The notes beneath the pieces were generated by a model, which saw nothing but the letters and a program-made list of their open reading frames with translations, searched no databases and was not told the origin of the DNA. This document shows, piece after piece, positions 12,108-23,000 of a stretch of 64,000 bases of DNA. How positions within the stretch are numbered: the first letter of the stretch is position 1; every line of letters begins with the position of its first letter. Source of the stretch: Lepidostoma basale. Its lineage: Eukaryota > Arthropoda > Insecta > Trichoptera > Lepidostomatidae. The DNA is taken from the NCBI GenBank assembly GCA_022606425.2, contig JAHDVF020000500.1, forward strand, positions 1-64,000, written 5' to 3'. The position numbers were made by a program, and so were the translations under genes.

Positions 12108-12335
12108 AATTTGAACTGCGATCAATTTGAACGATGCCGTAAATACACCCAATATATATTAAAGGAATCCAATTAAAAAGTCGTTCATAACCTCAAAATG
12201 ACACTCACGTAAAAATTAACAAATAATTTGAACTGCGATCAATTTGAACGATGCCGTAAATACACCCAATATATATTAAAGGAATCCAATTAAAGTCGTT
12301 CATAACCTCAAAATGACACTCACGTAAAAATTATA
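12108..12335. repeat. ~115-bp direct duplication
   Basis: The stretch beginning AATTTGAACTGCGATC at 12108 is repeated from 12225 with a 117-bp offset and near identity to about 12335. It contains CACCCAATATATATTAAAG, which also occurs at 8558, near the proposed left edge of the composite element. Confidence 0.8.
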
Positions 12336-12775
12336 CTCGCTATAATTTAGAAGCACCTGTCTGCATTAATGTACATAACCAATTATTTTAGTACGTAATA
12401 AGTAAAACGTATTAAGTATTATACATCCCAAAGTAAAACGCAATATATTGGACTGTCAGAAAGAAAAACACATTGTTGCCACTACAAAAAATTACATGGA
12501 GACTGAATTCTCTCCAGACCATGTCAAACGAATATAGACTCAAAAGATTGATACTCAGGTGATACGAACATTAAGGTCTATATTCGTTTGCACTACGAAA
12601 ATTTTCAATTAATTGATTATTTTATAAAGTTAATTAGAGCTCGATTAATAACGAAAATATGCCTATGACGACCGCTGAATTCCAATTAGTCCATTCTCCA
12701 AATTTCAAAAGGATCAGCTCAGGAATAACCTCAGAAATAGTCCACACACACCCGGAAGATCGCCTTTTATTTATA

Positions 12776-12786
12776 TAGATAGATAG

Positions 12787-12846
<60 letters not shown>
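12776..12846. repeat. (GATA)n microsatellite
   Basis: About 17 near-perfect GATA units with one AGAAG interruption early on. It directly follows a TTATTTATATAGAT terminus, so it may have grown from that end. Its minus-strand frame gives a spurious SIYLSIYL peptide. Confidence 0.95.
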
Positions 12847-12847
<1 letters not shown>

Positions 12848-12911
12848 TTTACATTATAATATTTGATCATTTTAATAAATTATAAATTGCACTATTTAAA
12901 TGACATATAAA

Positions 12912-13078
12912 ACATATTAACTAACTTACTAACTAACCATCACACCGTCTCTCCAAAGGGGTAGGCAGAAATAATGGGCTTCCATACTTTTCTTTCCTGA
13001 GATATTTCCCTCGCTTCCTCAACATTCATACATCGTGTCATGCACGCGCGTCGATTTCTCTGACTCCTCACATATTTA
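12912..13078 (-). mobile_element. Short 5'-truncated LINE-A copy
   Basis: Only the last ~150 bp of LINE-A plus its TTAG-type tail are present on the minus strand. ACATATT occurs at both junctions (near 12902 and 13070) and may be a short target duplication. Nothing is recognised at 13080-13655. Confidence 0.8.
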
Positions 13079-13659
13079 AAAAATGAATTCCGTTAACTTA
13101 ATAGTATTCACCATATAAAAATTAAAAATTAAAATTTTATGCAATTGCACGTTAATAAAATTAATTTCAAAAGTGACACTGTATTTCTGATATCATTTAC
13201 ATTGAATTTCTACTCACTTTCCATTCAATTAAACTTCATCATCATATCATACAGTTTTTAATTTTACACAATTGCGGTAAAAATAAAATTAAATAATCAA
13301 ATACTTTGCACCGTAATAAACTTGAAAACACGTGTATTTATAACACGGAATAAAAGAGTAATAAAAGTATCTATGCCAAACTCTCGTATTACAATTTCTT
13401 GAGTAACACAATCATGTACGTAATAATTATATATACGTCATCAAATTGAAGATAGTAAACAATTATATCACTGGCAACACGCTTCCGCATTAATACACAA
13501 TTATCATAAGATTGACCAAGGCAACACCAATCATTTCTCAGAGGTATTCCGAATAGATAATGGTGGGGAGATCGTAAGATATCAGAACACACTGATTCTC
13601 AAATGGCAAGCGGTAAGTTATAGTCCGTTTTCCATTCACATTTTTAAGGTTGTTGATGA

Positions 13660-13885
13660 TTAAATGTCATTGGCTGATTTTGAAAATTTGGTTTGGTTAA
13701 TGTGGTGCTCCCGTAAATTTGGAGATATTTCGTGTATACCTACGTGAATTGTTTTAATAATAATAATAATAATAATATGCTAACTTTCAAAGCGCCGTTT
13801 TTGTGATGTAATCACCCCATTCTTTCTGCCTACCCTTTCGGGAGACGGAGTGATGGTTAGTTGGTTAGTTAGTTTTCGTTAACGT
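13660..13885 (+). mobile_element. Non-autonomous LINE-A derivative, deleted copy
   Basis: The start (GTGGTGCTCCCG, GGAGATATTTCGTG, GTGAATTGTTTT) matches 29640-29700. After an (AAT)n run at 13756-13776 the sequence jumps to the LINE-A 3' end (CCCCATTCTTTCTGCC to GATGGTTAGTTGGTTAG). It is the most deleted member of the family also seen at 29610-30262 and 62655-63120. Confidence 0.65.
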
Positions 13886-14059
13886 TTAATTTCTTAACCA
13901 TTTCAAAACCAGCGCAGTTATCCTTTCATAATTTTATCCGTGATACTATATTCCGCTTTATTCATTCCCTCCTGATATCTGAATTGAAATTCTGGCATGC
14001 ATCATTTTAATCATTCGTCAGTCTAAGGTATGACATCTTTTATGCATTTATCGCAGATC

Positions 14060-14740
14060 GACGTCTTTCATATTAGTGAAAGTACGTTCAGAAAACAAAT
14101 ACCCTTGACAACACAACAACAGCAACAAACCATCACGCCGTTTCCCCGCAGGGGTAGACAGAGAGAATGGACTGCAACACTACTCTATCCTGACACACCT
14201 CTCTAGCTTCCTCCACATTCATTCAGCGAGTCATACACGCACGCCGATTCTTCCGGCTTCTAACATGACCAACCATTAAAATTTGATTAATCTGGTCATG
14301 CCATGTTTTCCTCGGTCTACCTCGACTCCGTAATCCATTTATAATACATCGTTAACGTATACTTTTTTAACCATTCTTTCTTCACCCATGCGCTCCATAT
14401 GCGCTACATATATACCAACGCAGCGATCCTTTCATAATTTTGTTCATAATACCTTATTTTGCTCTACATGCCTTTCTAATATCAGCATTTGAGATTCTGT
14501 CGTACATCGTTCTACCACACATACGTCTTAGGAACCTCATCTGTACCGCATTTATTCTGCCATTTTCGCTTACATTGATAGATTATTGTTTCTAATAACT
14601 ACTCTTGTACTTCCTAAAGTGGAACCATCTCTTTCTCTGGTATTTTACCTGTTCTCAAATATAATATATGCCATATATTGTAAATTGGTTTGTAATGTAT
14701 TTTGAGAAAAATAAACTGATTTGATCTAATATTCTGGAAG
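14060..14740 (+). repeat. Dispersed repeat (LINE 3' tail?) split by LINE-A
   Basis: GACGTCTTTCATATTAGTG (hairpin CTTTCA..TGAAAG) at 14070-14093 and the tail at 14605-14735 (CTTGTACTTCC, TATTTTACCTGTT, TTTTGAGAAAAATAAACTG) match one contiguous repeat at 22340-22540. The LINE-A relic at 14100-14600 interrupts this copy. No coding capacity is seen. Confidence 0.6.
14100..14600 (-). mobile_element. LINE-A relic, divergent subfamily
   Basis: The minus strand carries the LINE-A 3' end (CCATCACGCCGTTTCCCCGC at 14130) and decayed coding sequence equivalent to the GRPRKTWHDQI and RWFGHME region. The tail on this copy is CAACAACAG-like instead of TTAG, as in the copy at 35985-36375, which suggests a separate subfamily. 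Confidence 0.7.
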
Positions 14741-15734
14741 CATCCTTCTGTCGGTTTTACACCACACCTCTATATATAAGGAGCAACTTCTATTATATAT
14801 TATACTAGTTGAAGCAAATGCGCGAGGAGCGAAAGAGTAGATACGTCCTGTCGGAACCGATACCGATTACCTGTCGATATTTCCTTTGAGAATCTGTGAA
14901 TGTGCGTCCAGTTTGTCTATCAGCAGCTAATATCAGAGTGATTGCAATCATTTAGAACAAAATTGTTTGATACAATCTCCAATGTGAGCAGAAATAGCTT
15001 ATAAATGTGAGGAAGGAACAGGGTGGTGTCCAGGTTTGAACCACCTGGATCAGAAGCTAAGCATTCTGTTTCCTGCCTAGACCACCACCTAGATTTATTG
15101 ATTATTTTATAATATATTGTGGGAAAACAACGAGTATTTTTTTTTAAATGTGGATTTAAATAAATGCTTTATCGATCAATATTATCGTCTTCTTATGTAT
15201 AATATAGAAATGAAAGTCTGTGTGTTAATTCTCTATAGGTGCGTGCATCGTTCATCCGAATTAGTTGAACTTTGTATAGTTGTTGTTGGCAATCTTGGCA
15301 TTTCAACTGACATCCTTTGGAGCTGATAAAGTATTCCAAGACGAATATACGCCAAAAATCATTTGCTTTTATTTATTTTGTAAATGTGCCTAAATGTGTC
15401 TGCTTTGTATAATATACATATGTGTGCCTACTTCAAACAAATTACAAGAATGCAAGCCGGGTATTAACTAGTACATAGTAAAAACTTCTATGATTTCACA
15501 CGTTAGAAAATTCTAAACAATGTTTATTTCTTTGTAAACAACGCGAACTTTATTAAAAAATTTAATTAAATTACAAACATGTATTTGACACAGAAACCCT
15601 TTATTCAGAATTTGTGATTTACCAAATCATTTGTGGAATTTCATGTTTCATCGTTGAACAATTTATTTCACCAAAGCACCATTACAGATAACTTCATTAG
15701 AGAACTAATCAAAAAATATTTCTTGTTCTTCTCA

Positions 15735-16835
15735 TTTTAGAGCCTTGGTTTGTTATTATTGGTAGGCTGGCCTCTCTTAAGAAGTTGATTCCCAGAAGAA
15801 GGCAGGCCTCTCTTAACCCTTAACGTACCGTGTTCAAAACAAAACGCTCGCTCCCATGTGGTAAATTCAGTTTACCGCTAACTTTATCTAAATATCAAGC
15901 ATATGACTCGATGAATCAAATTTTAATTTATGTCATCTTGTAGGGAATTTCATAAGGAATAGATCGATATTTATAACATACATGGATTATTTGAAAAACA
16001 TATCATTATTAATTTTTTTCTGGAACCATGCGATTTCTGATATGGAATGCGTCACAGCATACGAGCAACTGGACACCAAGTATAAACTTGTCTCGCGCCG
16101 CGGCCGGCGGGGCGAGACTTAATTTTACGTATGATAAAGGCACCTAGGCAAAATGTATAGTACGTTCAAGACAACGAGTACGTATTAATATTTGTCCCTT
16201 TTGGTAAAGTGTTAATATTTTCACAGTTCTGATATTATTAAGTTGCGTGCTGCGTTTCCGTCCAGTCGGTATTATTACGTACCTATGAAAAAGGCCAAAC
16301 ATTTAATTTATAATACGTTCAAAACAGCGAGTAAGTATTTGTCACTTTCGATAAAGTTGTAAATATTAGCAAAACAAATTCTACCTTAACACGAATGAAG
16401 GTGAGGGCAGTCTTAGAAAATATTTTTTTTTGGGATGAAGGAAGTAATTTTTGCTTTTTTTTTTATTACGAAATATTGAGAACACTTCAATGGAGGATTA
16501 CAATTTTTTTTATAATATTAGGGTCCATAGGTTTTAAGAAAATCAACTTTAAATTGGCAGTGGAAACTCAATTGACCACATGGCAACGCGACGGTTAAGA
16601 AGTTGGCTATCCCTTTATTTTCTTAGTGGTCTTTCGGGAGGACGGCAGCCATTCTCTGCGTATGCGTATGCCAATGTCTTCTGCGTTGTCAGCCCCATCT
16701 GTCAACATATCCCACCTTCCAGATTTCACAGATAGCCGAGTTCCTCTCACTATCTCGAAAAGTCCTGCCTGCTATTGTCCTCAGCGTCCGCACTCTGCCA
16801 CCCACACCTTAGCATTTGTTCTTATGGTATCCCCT
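15735..16835 (-). mobile_element. LINE-D fragment split by a TTAA element
   Basis: The minus strand at 15737-15812 and 16599-16835 matches the + strand LINE-D copy at 58780-59185 (VRTLRTIAGRTF, SAICEIWKV). The join is interrupted by the 778-bp element at 15817-16594. A ~34-bp stretch including GGCCTCTCTTAAGAAGTTG is locally duplicated beside the insertion and shows the unoccupied site. Confidence 0.7.
15817..16594. mobile_element. 778-bp piggyBac-like non-autonomous element, copy 2
   Basis: TTAA flanks both ends (15813-15816 and 16595-16598). The sequence matches 2159-2942 along its whole length with small indels, including the T-rich run in the right half and the shared termini. It inserted into LINE-D, whereas copy 1 inserted into LINE-A, so the two are independent insertions and their common edges define the element. 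Confidence 0.75.
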
Positions 16836-17325
16836 CTGGTCTCAATGAAATATAATAATAAACAAAATGTTATGAATACCCCTGATGTGATATGTTACGA
16901 ATTGTATCTTATTTAAATAACACAATATCCTACTATTTAATAAATAAAAATTAAATATAATTATCCATCGTTCACAATTACGTCGCCCACTTGAGATCCA
17001 AAGAAACATAGATATTTGTGGACGCCTGAATTGCGATGTACTAAGCGAAAGTCAACCACTAGGTTATGTTGAGAGTCAAAATATCTAGTGGAATGGAAAT
17101 CAGCTGTAATTCTTTTTCTAAAAAAAATCGTAAAATAGTTGTGAACGCACGCGTAAACATAGAATAGAAAATTTTATTGGGTCGCAATTGAGAACGATTT
17201 AGAACGCAATTGAAACTGTAAAAAAATACGTGGCTGTAAGAATAATTTATTCGTTAATTATACACAATAAGGTAATTTTTTAGTATTATGATTTTACCTT
17301 TACCAATATATGTTCGAACTTTATT

Positions 17326-17745
17326 TTGTACTTTATTTTGTGCCCCTCCCTCTACTCTAGCCTTGCTGACCCCCTCTACTTTGCTCCACCCCAGATCCCC
17401 ACATTCCCTCTCCTCCCCTCAATACTGTGTCCCGCCTTCCCCCATGTGAATAGTTCTAAGTGTGTATTATGTTTAAAACTAGGTGGTAAGACTCTATTTT
17501 GTAAGATTGTTATTAGCAATATTATTTCTATATTTTAAATAAATAGAAGTTTGCATGTGGAAGTGCGGAACACAGAAGGAAATACAAAGTAGAGTAAATG
17601 TGGCCTGGCATCCCATTGTGTTTGCGTAAATTAAATGTATGTCCCGGATGGACGGGGACAGGCCTAGAAAGTGTACGAACGAGGCTGACGAAAGGGTGCC
17701 GCTGCGCCCTACAACAGCCTCGGGTATGTGGTGGGAACCCTTCTG
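17326..17745 (+). mobile_element. R1-clade LINE 3' UTR fragment
   Basis: The stretch at 17545-17740 (TAAATGTGGCCTGGCATCCC, GTCCCGGATGGACGGGGAC, CGAGGCTGACGAAAGGGTGC, CAGCCTCGGGTATGTGG) matches 58215-58385, which follows the R1-like reverse transcriptase at 56243-57766. A pyrimidine-rich leader lies upstream. It is most likely the 3' end of the same family without its ORF. 17746-19020 shows nothing recognisable. Confidence 0.6.
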
Positions 17746-19154
17746 TGTAGTGTCGTCTTCACCAACGATATCCAAAAAAAATATATGTTCGAAGACGTAA
17801 TCATTTAATCGTATTAAAGACTAACGAAAATCAGAACCAAGAAACCCAAGTCCCTGTCAAAGGCTATTTTTTACTGAATTCACCTATAAAAGGAATAGCC
17901 ACTAGAAATGAACATATGTGAGCCAGAAGATCCGAATACAAGTCCACGTCTTAAAATATTTGCCAGCAACTTGATTTCAATCAAATGCATTATTTGCATT
18001 AATGTCAGTTAACAAAATATTTATATAATTATTTCATGTTGCTTTTTACTTTTTTTATAAAATGTTTTCATACTCATTAATGAAATAGAAAGTACTGCCT
18101 GGTAGTGATCTAATTAAGTCAACGTGATAACTTCAAACTGCTTAAAGTAATCTTTTCCGCGCAATCTGATGGAGTTTAATAAATGTATTTTAAAACTTTC
18201 ATTTCCCGCTTAAATTGAGAACCGAAAAGAATCTCTGTACGAAATATAACGCATAGCACAATCTACTCATAATTTCAAATATAACAATATATTGAATGGC
18301 GACTTGGCTTTCTGCGTAGATTTTGAACAAGAGAATATGCTTTTAACAACAGCAACAGACCAGCAAAGGTTAGAGAATGTGAACCAAGTCAGTTTCCGGT
18401 AACATGTAGAACATAAAGCACGCCGGAAGCGTCCCCCGGATCAATGAGCAAAACAAGAACCAATTTTTCGACGGATAAGGCAACTGAGCTACTGCCCACC
18501 GCCGCATTATTAAATTGTAAATATATTTGGGTGTTTAAAATTTATTTCGAACGGCCCCCAACTAAACCTGCCGTATTTAAAAATACCCCCATTTCTATTA
18601 TATATTGTATGGCTTAACGCGGGGCTGATGTAATTAAAATTCTTCCTATTTTGCATTATAATATTTCACATATTATACATCTACTTACATCTCTCGCGAT
18701 TTTTCGTTGAAAATGCTTTTAATATCTTTTAAACACTAATATTTAATATTTTTGTTGTTCTCATTTGCGATTTTTATATAATTGTTAATTAATTGTTTAT
18801 CTAGGGTTGTATTATAAGTTGTAAAATATTTTTGTAATCTTTTTTAACCGTATTAAATAAAAAGTACTAATAATAATCCAAGATGGGCCTCAATCACGAG
18901 ATTTCAGTATAAATATCCGATGTTTCAAATATAATATCATTTATATTGCCATTTATTTTATTTCGAACTCTGTTATCTACATTACTTTGTATTTTGTCTC
19001 TGCTCTGTTTATCTGTTATAGGTAAACCAACTTATCCATAGAGTTGGCGAGGGCGCTATCAGTGCCATCTTGTGGCGCGGCGCTTCCAGCGTTCAGGGTA
19101 GCATTTATAGAAAAAATAATATTAGTTTGCCTGTTTCCAAAAACATCCCAAATT

Positions 19155-19465
19155 TCTGGAATTTCCTCTTCTTCTTAGTAAGCCTTGTAGCCTATTTCTC
19201 AAGAGAGATTGGCTTCCTGCGAGGTCGATTTTCTGCTAATTTTTTTGATGATCTGCCCGGGGGTCATCTGCCTTGGGGTTGGTCGTGCAACACAATGTGA
19301 GAGAGTCATCTCCTTTGCCTCTTCCACCTAATGACATCTTTGACCTAATATATAATATTTCCCTTATTCGGTCACGCAGTGTCTTGCCAAATGCATTCCT
19401 GGGTGTCTTCATTTCCGACACTCTGATGTCCGCCCTAAATTCTATCCCATCTGTCATAATGGGAT
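19155..19465 (-). mobile_element. LINE-C/D-like fragment
   Basis: The minus strand reads GIEFRADIRVSEMKT and FGKTLRDRIREI, which parallel the SEMKTLR...DRVKNTRFREI segment of LINE-C and LINE-D. It is short and divergent and has no catalytic motifs. It lies about 320 bp upstream of the host gene's first upstream ORF. Confidence 0.5.
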
Positions 19466-19784
19466 GAAAATTAATAACCCATAATGTAAGTTATACAGTG
19501 TGCGACGTAGACAAAAATATATAATTATTTATTACCTACTAACCTGAAGATCGCTTTTATACGTTGCTAAAAAAATTTAATCCAAATGAATCTATACTTT
19601 TTAACACATCTAAAATTAACGATGATTCGAGATACTTACTTAATTATAATTGAAATTAGAAAATACCAAATGCCGTATATCTATGGTGAGATATTTCCAT
19701 AATAGGGAAACGAATTCATGTAAAATAATTCAGTAAAATAATTATACGAAATATGGCAACACTAATTTCCTTTTTTAATTCAAT

Positions 19785-19874
19785 ATGGCGGCCGGCGTCA
19801 GTTCCGATTTTGATAACTCCAAACTCCATAGAAAAGTTGGACGCACTATACTTCTCTCCGCTGATCTGTGTTGA
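19785..19874 (+). CDS. Upstream ORF in the PNLDC1 leader
   Basis: ATG at 19785 opens a 29-codon frame (MAAGVSSDFDNSKLHRKVGR...) that stops at 19872-19874, 54 nt before the main ATG. The start lies in ATATGGCGGCC, which also resembles the ATGGCGGC core often found at animal transcription starts. If transcription starts upstream, this uORF could reduce translation of the trimmer. If ATGGCGG marks the start site itself, the ORF may not be used. Conservation is unknown. Confidence 0.35.
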   Translation: MAAGVSSDFDNSKLHRKVGRTILLSADLC

Positions 19875-19928
19875 CATAACACTGATAACTCGCGCTTGGT
19901 TCTGTAAAATATTTCTATAAAAGTAATC

Positions 19929-20056
19929 ATGGATATCACGCGATTCAATATTGACGAGCGTTTTGATGAAATTGAAAAGAATTTGACGACTTGCACGTTC
20001 ATCTCGCTAGATGCCGAATTCTCTGGACTTCTCAAAAGCCAAAACTGCAAACAGAG
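19929..20056 (+). CDS. PNLDC1: PNLDC1 exon 1 (aa 1-43)
   Basis: Starts at ATG 19929 in AATCATGG and carries the first two catalytic acids in LDAEFSGL (D28, E30). The donor is CAGAG|GTATAT; the split serine codon 43 completes in exon 2. Intron 1 is only 135 bp. The next in-frame ATG lies beyond the catalytic motif, so this start is favoured. Confidence 0.92.
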
Positions 20057-23000
20057 GTATATATTTTAGGTTATGTTTTTAAAGACTAGATAGTTAATAT
20101 AACTATAGTATTACTTTTTGTCGCTTCATGATAATGATTAAAAACTACTTAGTGTTTATTTCATTATATTTAATCGCTGCTTCTTTTTCAGCATGTTTGA
20201 TTCAGCCGGCGAACGATACAGCAATCTACGGAATGCTATAGATGGAATAGTGGCTATACAAGTCGGCATATCTGCTTTCCATTTCAACAGAGAGCTTAAT
20301 TCTTATGTTGCTTCAACATATAATTTCCAAGTATGCCCTCAGTCAATCGGAAGAATAAATCAACACTGTATCTTTCAAGGAGGTGCACTTGATTTCCTCG
20401 TTTCTCACAAATTTGATTTCAATAAGGTTAGTAGAGTAATCATTATTCAGTAATATTGATAATATCGACATATCACAACATTTTTGTGGGGTGATTCGTG
20501 ATCCAAAATGGCATTCCGTTTTTGTAATGCATTTATACTATTAACCACACTGTATAGTTTTGGGATGACTAATAGATAGCCTGTGGAAACACAAACATTA
20601 CTCACAAAACACGTAGTTAAATTCGCACACAGAAACAATTTATAAACTTGGTTACAACACCTTGAATAAATCAAGATAAAAATATTGAAACCAGCACAAG
20701 CAAAAAAAAAAAGCTAAATATTTTATGTCAAAATTAATGTGGAAATCAACAGGAAACTACCATATAAAAAGGCCCAAGTGGCATCCCAAGAACTAACAAT
20801 AGATATTAGATTTTGCTGCAAATCAATCCATAGTATTGAAACTTTTAAAAAATATAGGTAAACGTTTACAACCAAAATTCTCTACCTTCAGTTTATGATT
20901 AGTTCTGTTATTGTTAAAAGGTACCACCATTAATCAAATGACTAGCAAATCCTTGTTCTATGCTGTAAGTCCTGGACCACAATCAAAAATTAGGTCGGAT
21001 AGGTGTTGAGTCATTCAATCATGTGCTCAAACTTGTAATCAATCAAGAATTTATCACATTAATATCCGCAATAATATATCTTGCTGTAATCATCAGTTTT
21101 CTTCTTATCTTACCACATTCCGAGGTGCATAGAGCCTTGAGGATTCTTGGTCGTCTTGGAGGCTATCCATCCATCTTTATGTTCCGGATGTTTATATTCG
21201 ACAGCGTCAGCACATACTGTTTTATCTCCAAGCATGCAGAACCAACCTGCCTCTGGTGATGTCAGTGAGATAATTGATAATTGAGTCTTCAAAATTTCTC
21301 TTACTTGCTGATGACTTAAACATTTTCAGTGAAATTCAGTCTCCTTCAGACTGCTTGAATCTCCAGCGCGATATACAAAGCATCATGCAATGGAGTAAAC
21401 ATAACAAATTGTTCTTCAACATCTCCAAGTGTTTTGTAATGTCGTTTACAAGAGCAACTAAAACAATTTACTTCAGATATCTAATGGATGAAGCCCAGCT
21501 TGAAAGAGCGTCGACGTCCATGGATCTAGGGGTGTTGTTCGATGCTCGCTTGTCGTTTAGTCTTCCCATAACTTCACTATGTAATAGCTCCCTCAAAATG
21601 CTTGGTTTTGTCATTAGAAACGCCAAGATCTTTCGTAATATTCAGGTGCTGAAGCTGCTGTATAACTCTCTGGTGAGAAGTTGGTTGGAATTTACTTCCA
21701 TTATCTGGGCGCCGCATGAGGTTCGATATTCCCTGATGGTGGAGAGGGTGCAGAAAAAATTTCTGCGATGCCTCTATCTTAGGGAGTATGGATATTACCC
21801 GTGGCTCTTTCCAACTGATTTCTTGCTAGGGATGCTAGGCTACCAGTCACTCGAGAGGAGACGAGACATTCACTTGGGTGTCCATTTCTTTCGACTGATA
21901 GGCGGTTGTATACACAACTCAGAAATCCTGAGTGATGTAGGTCTGTTCGTCCTGATAATTATCTTCGACAAAGGGGCCATAGATTGTTTTATCTCCCACG
22001 ATGCAGAACCAACCTGCCAATGGTTATGCCGGTAGGTAGAGCAATATCTTTGCTTAATCGTATCACCTCGGAGTTTGACATATTTTGTGATAGTTTGGCT
22101 CATCTGAGGGAAGTACTATCTTTATTATAATTGTATGGTATATTTATTTTATTAATTTGTCATGCATCTTATGTTTCTCGCTCTTTTTATTAATCTATTA
22201 TGTATTACTTATTATTGTGTATCTCTAACTTGTATCTTTAGTGTATTGGAAAAAAAAATCTGTAATGCTTTAGATATGTTTAAAATAAATAAATGAAATA
22301 AATAAAGAGCAATCTAACTGGTGAATATGATCGCTTCGGAGATTGACATCTTTCATATTCGTGAAAGTACGTTCTTGATTTTGGAGAGTATCTTGTATTC
22401 CTAATGTCAATCCATCGCTCATGCGTTCCTGCTATTATATATTTATTATATTTTACCTGTTGTCAATAGATGCCTTAAACTTTATTTTAACGTTTGTTAT
22501 ATCTCTTGAGAAAATTAACTGATTTGATTCTCCATCTGACTCTATCTCACACCTGATGCCAACTCCACTCCATAGGAGGCCTGCCACCTTAAACTTCTCC
22601 TGCTATGTTCTTCTCCAGGAGTCTCTAGATCTGGCTCGCTTCCTCTTTATCCCCCTCTTTGCCCCCGGAGGACTAGTCTGGTGCACCCTGAGTGATGCTG
22701 GCTGGGTTCAGTCTTGGCCTTACAACTGCCATGGCCCAGAGAACGGCATTTGACACTCTGGGATCTTAAATATTGAGCGGAAATACCTTTTTATAAACAC
22801 CTGGAGTTTTACAATTATATCCGTAGTAGATTTCCAAGTCTCACATCCGTAGAGAAGCCCACTTTTAAAGCTTCTGCTTAATATTTGGAGCTTGAGCTTC
22901 TTTCTAAGAGCGAGGTCGACAGCCGTATACATCAGGCTAGGTTTGCATTTAATAAAAGGTAGAAAATAATAGTATCAAATAATATAGACCTAAAACTGAG

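Larger units (their letters stand above)
8510..12850 (+). mobile_element. Possible Helitron-like composite (boundaries tentative)
   Basis: The left edge begins ACTAGCTGACCCGGCAACG, a terminus I recall from dispersed arthropod elements. The right edge near 12770 reads TTTCAAAAGGATCAG (12703 onward), then CGCCTTTTATTTATATAGAT and a GATA microsatellite, which also fits such elements. A + strand Helitron-type helicase relic lies between them. A minus-strand LINE (9030-9662) and two local duplications break it up. Joining the two edges into one element is an inference. Confidence 0.35.

Noticed and set aside
12776..12846. CRISPR-like regular repeat
   Set aside because: Plain GATA microsatellite without spacers, in eukaryotic DNA.
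15005..15080. Possible 5S or tRNA-like sequence (GATCAGAAGCTAAGCATTCTG; GGTTCAAACC on the minus strand)
   Set aside because: Only short words match. No 5S box C continuation, and the tRNA T-stem does not pair in the required register.
19775..20050. Divergent minus-strand gene at the PNLDC1 promoter
   Set aside because: The 91-codon ORF is antisense to exon 1 and its leader and shows no motif.
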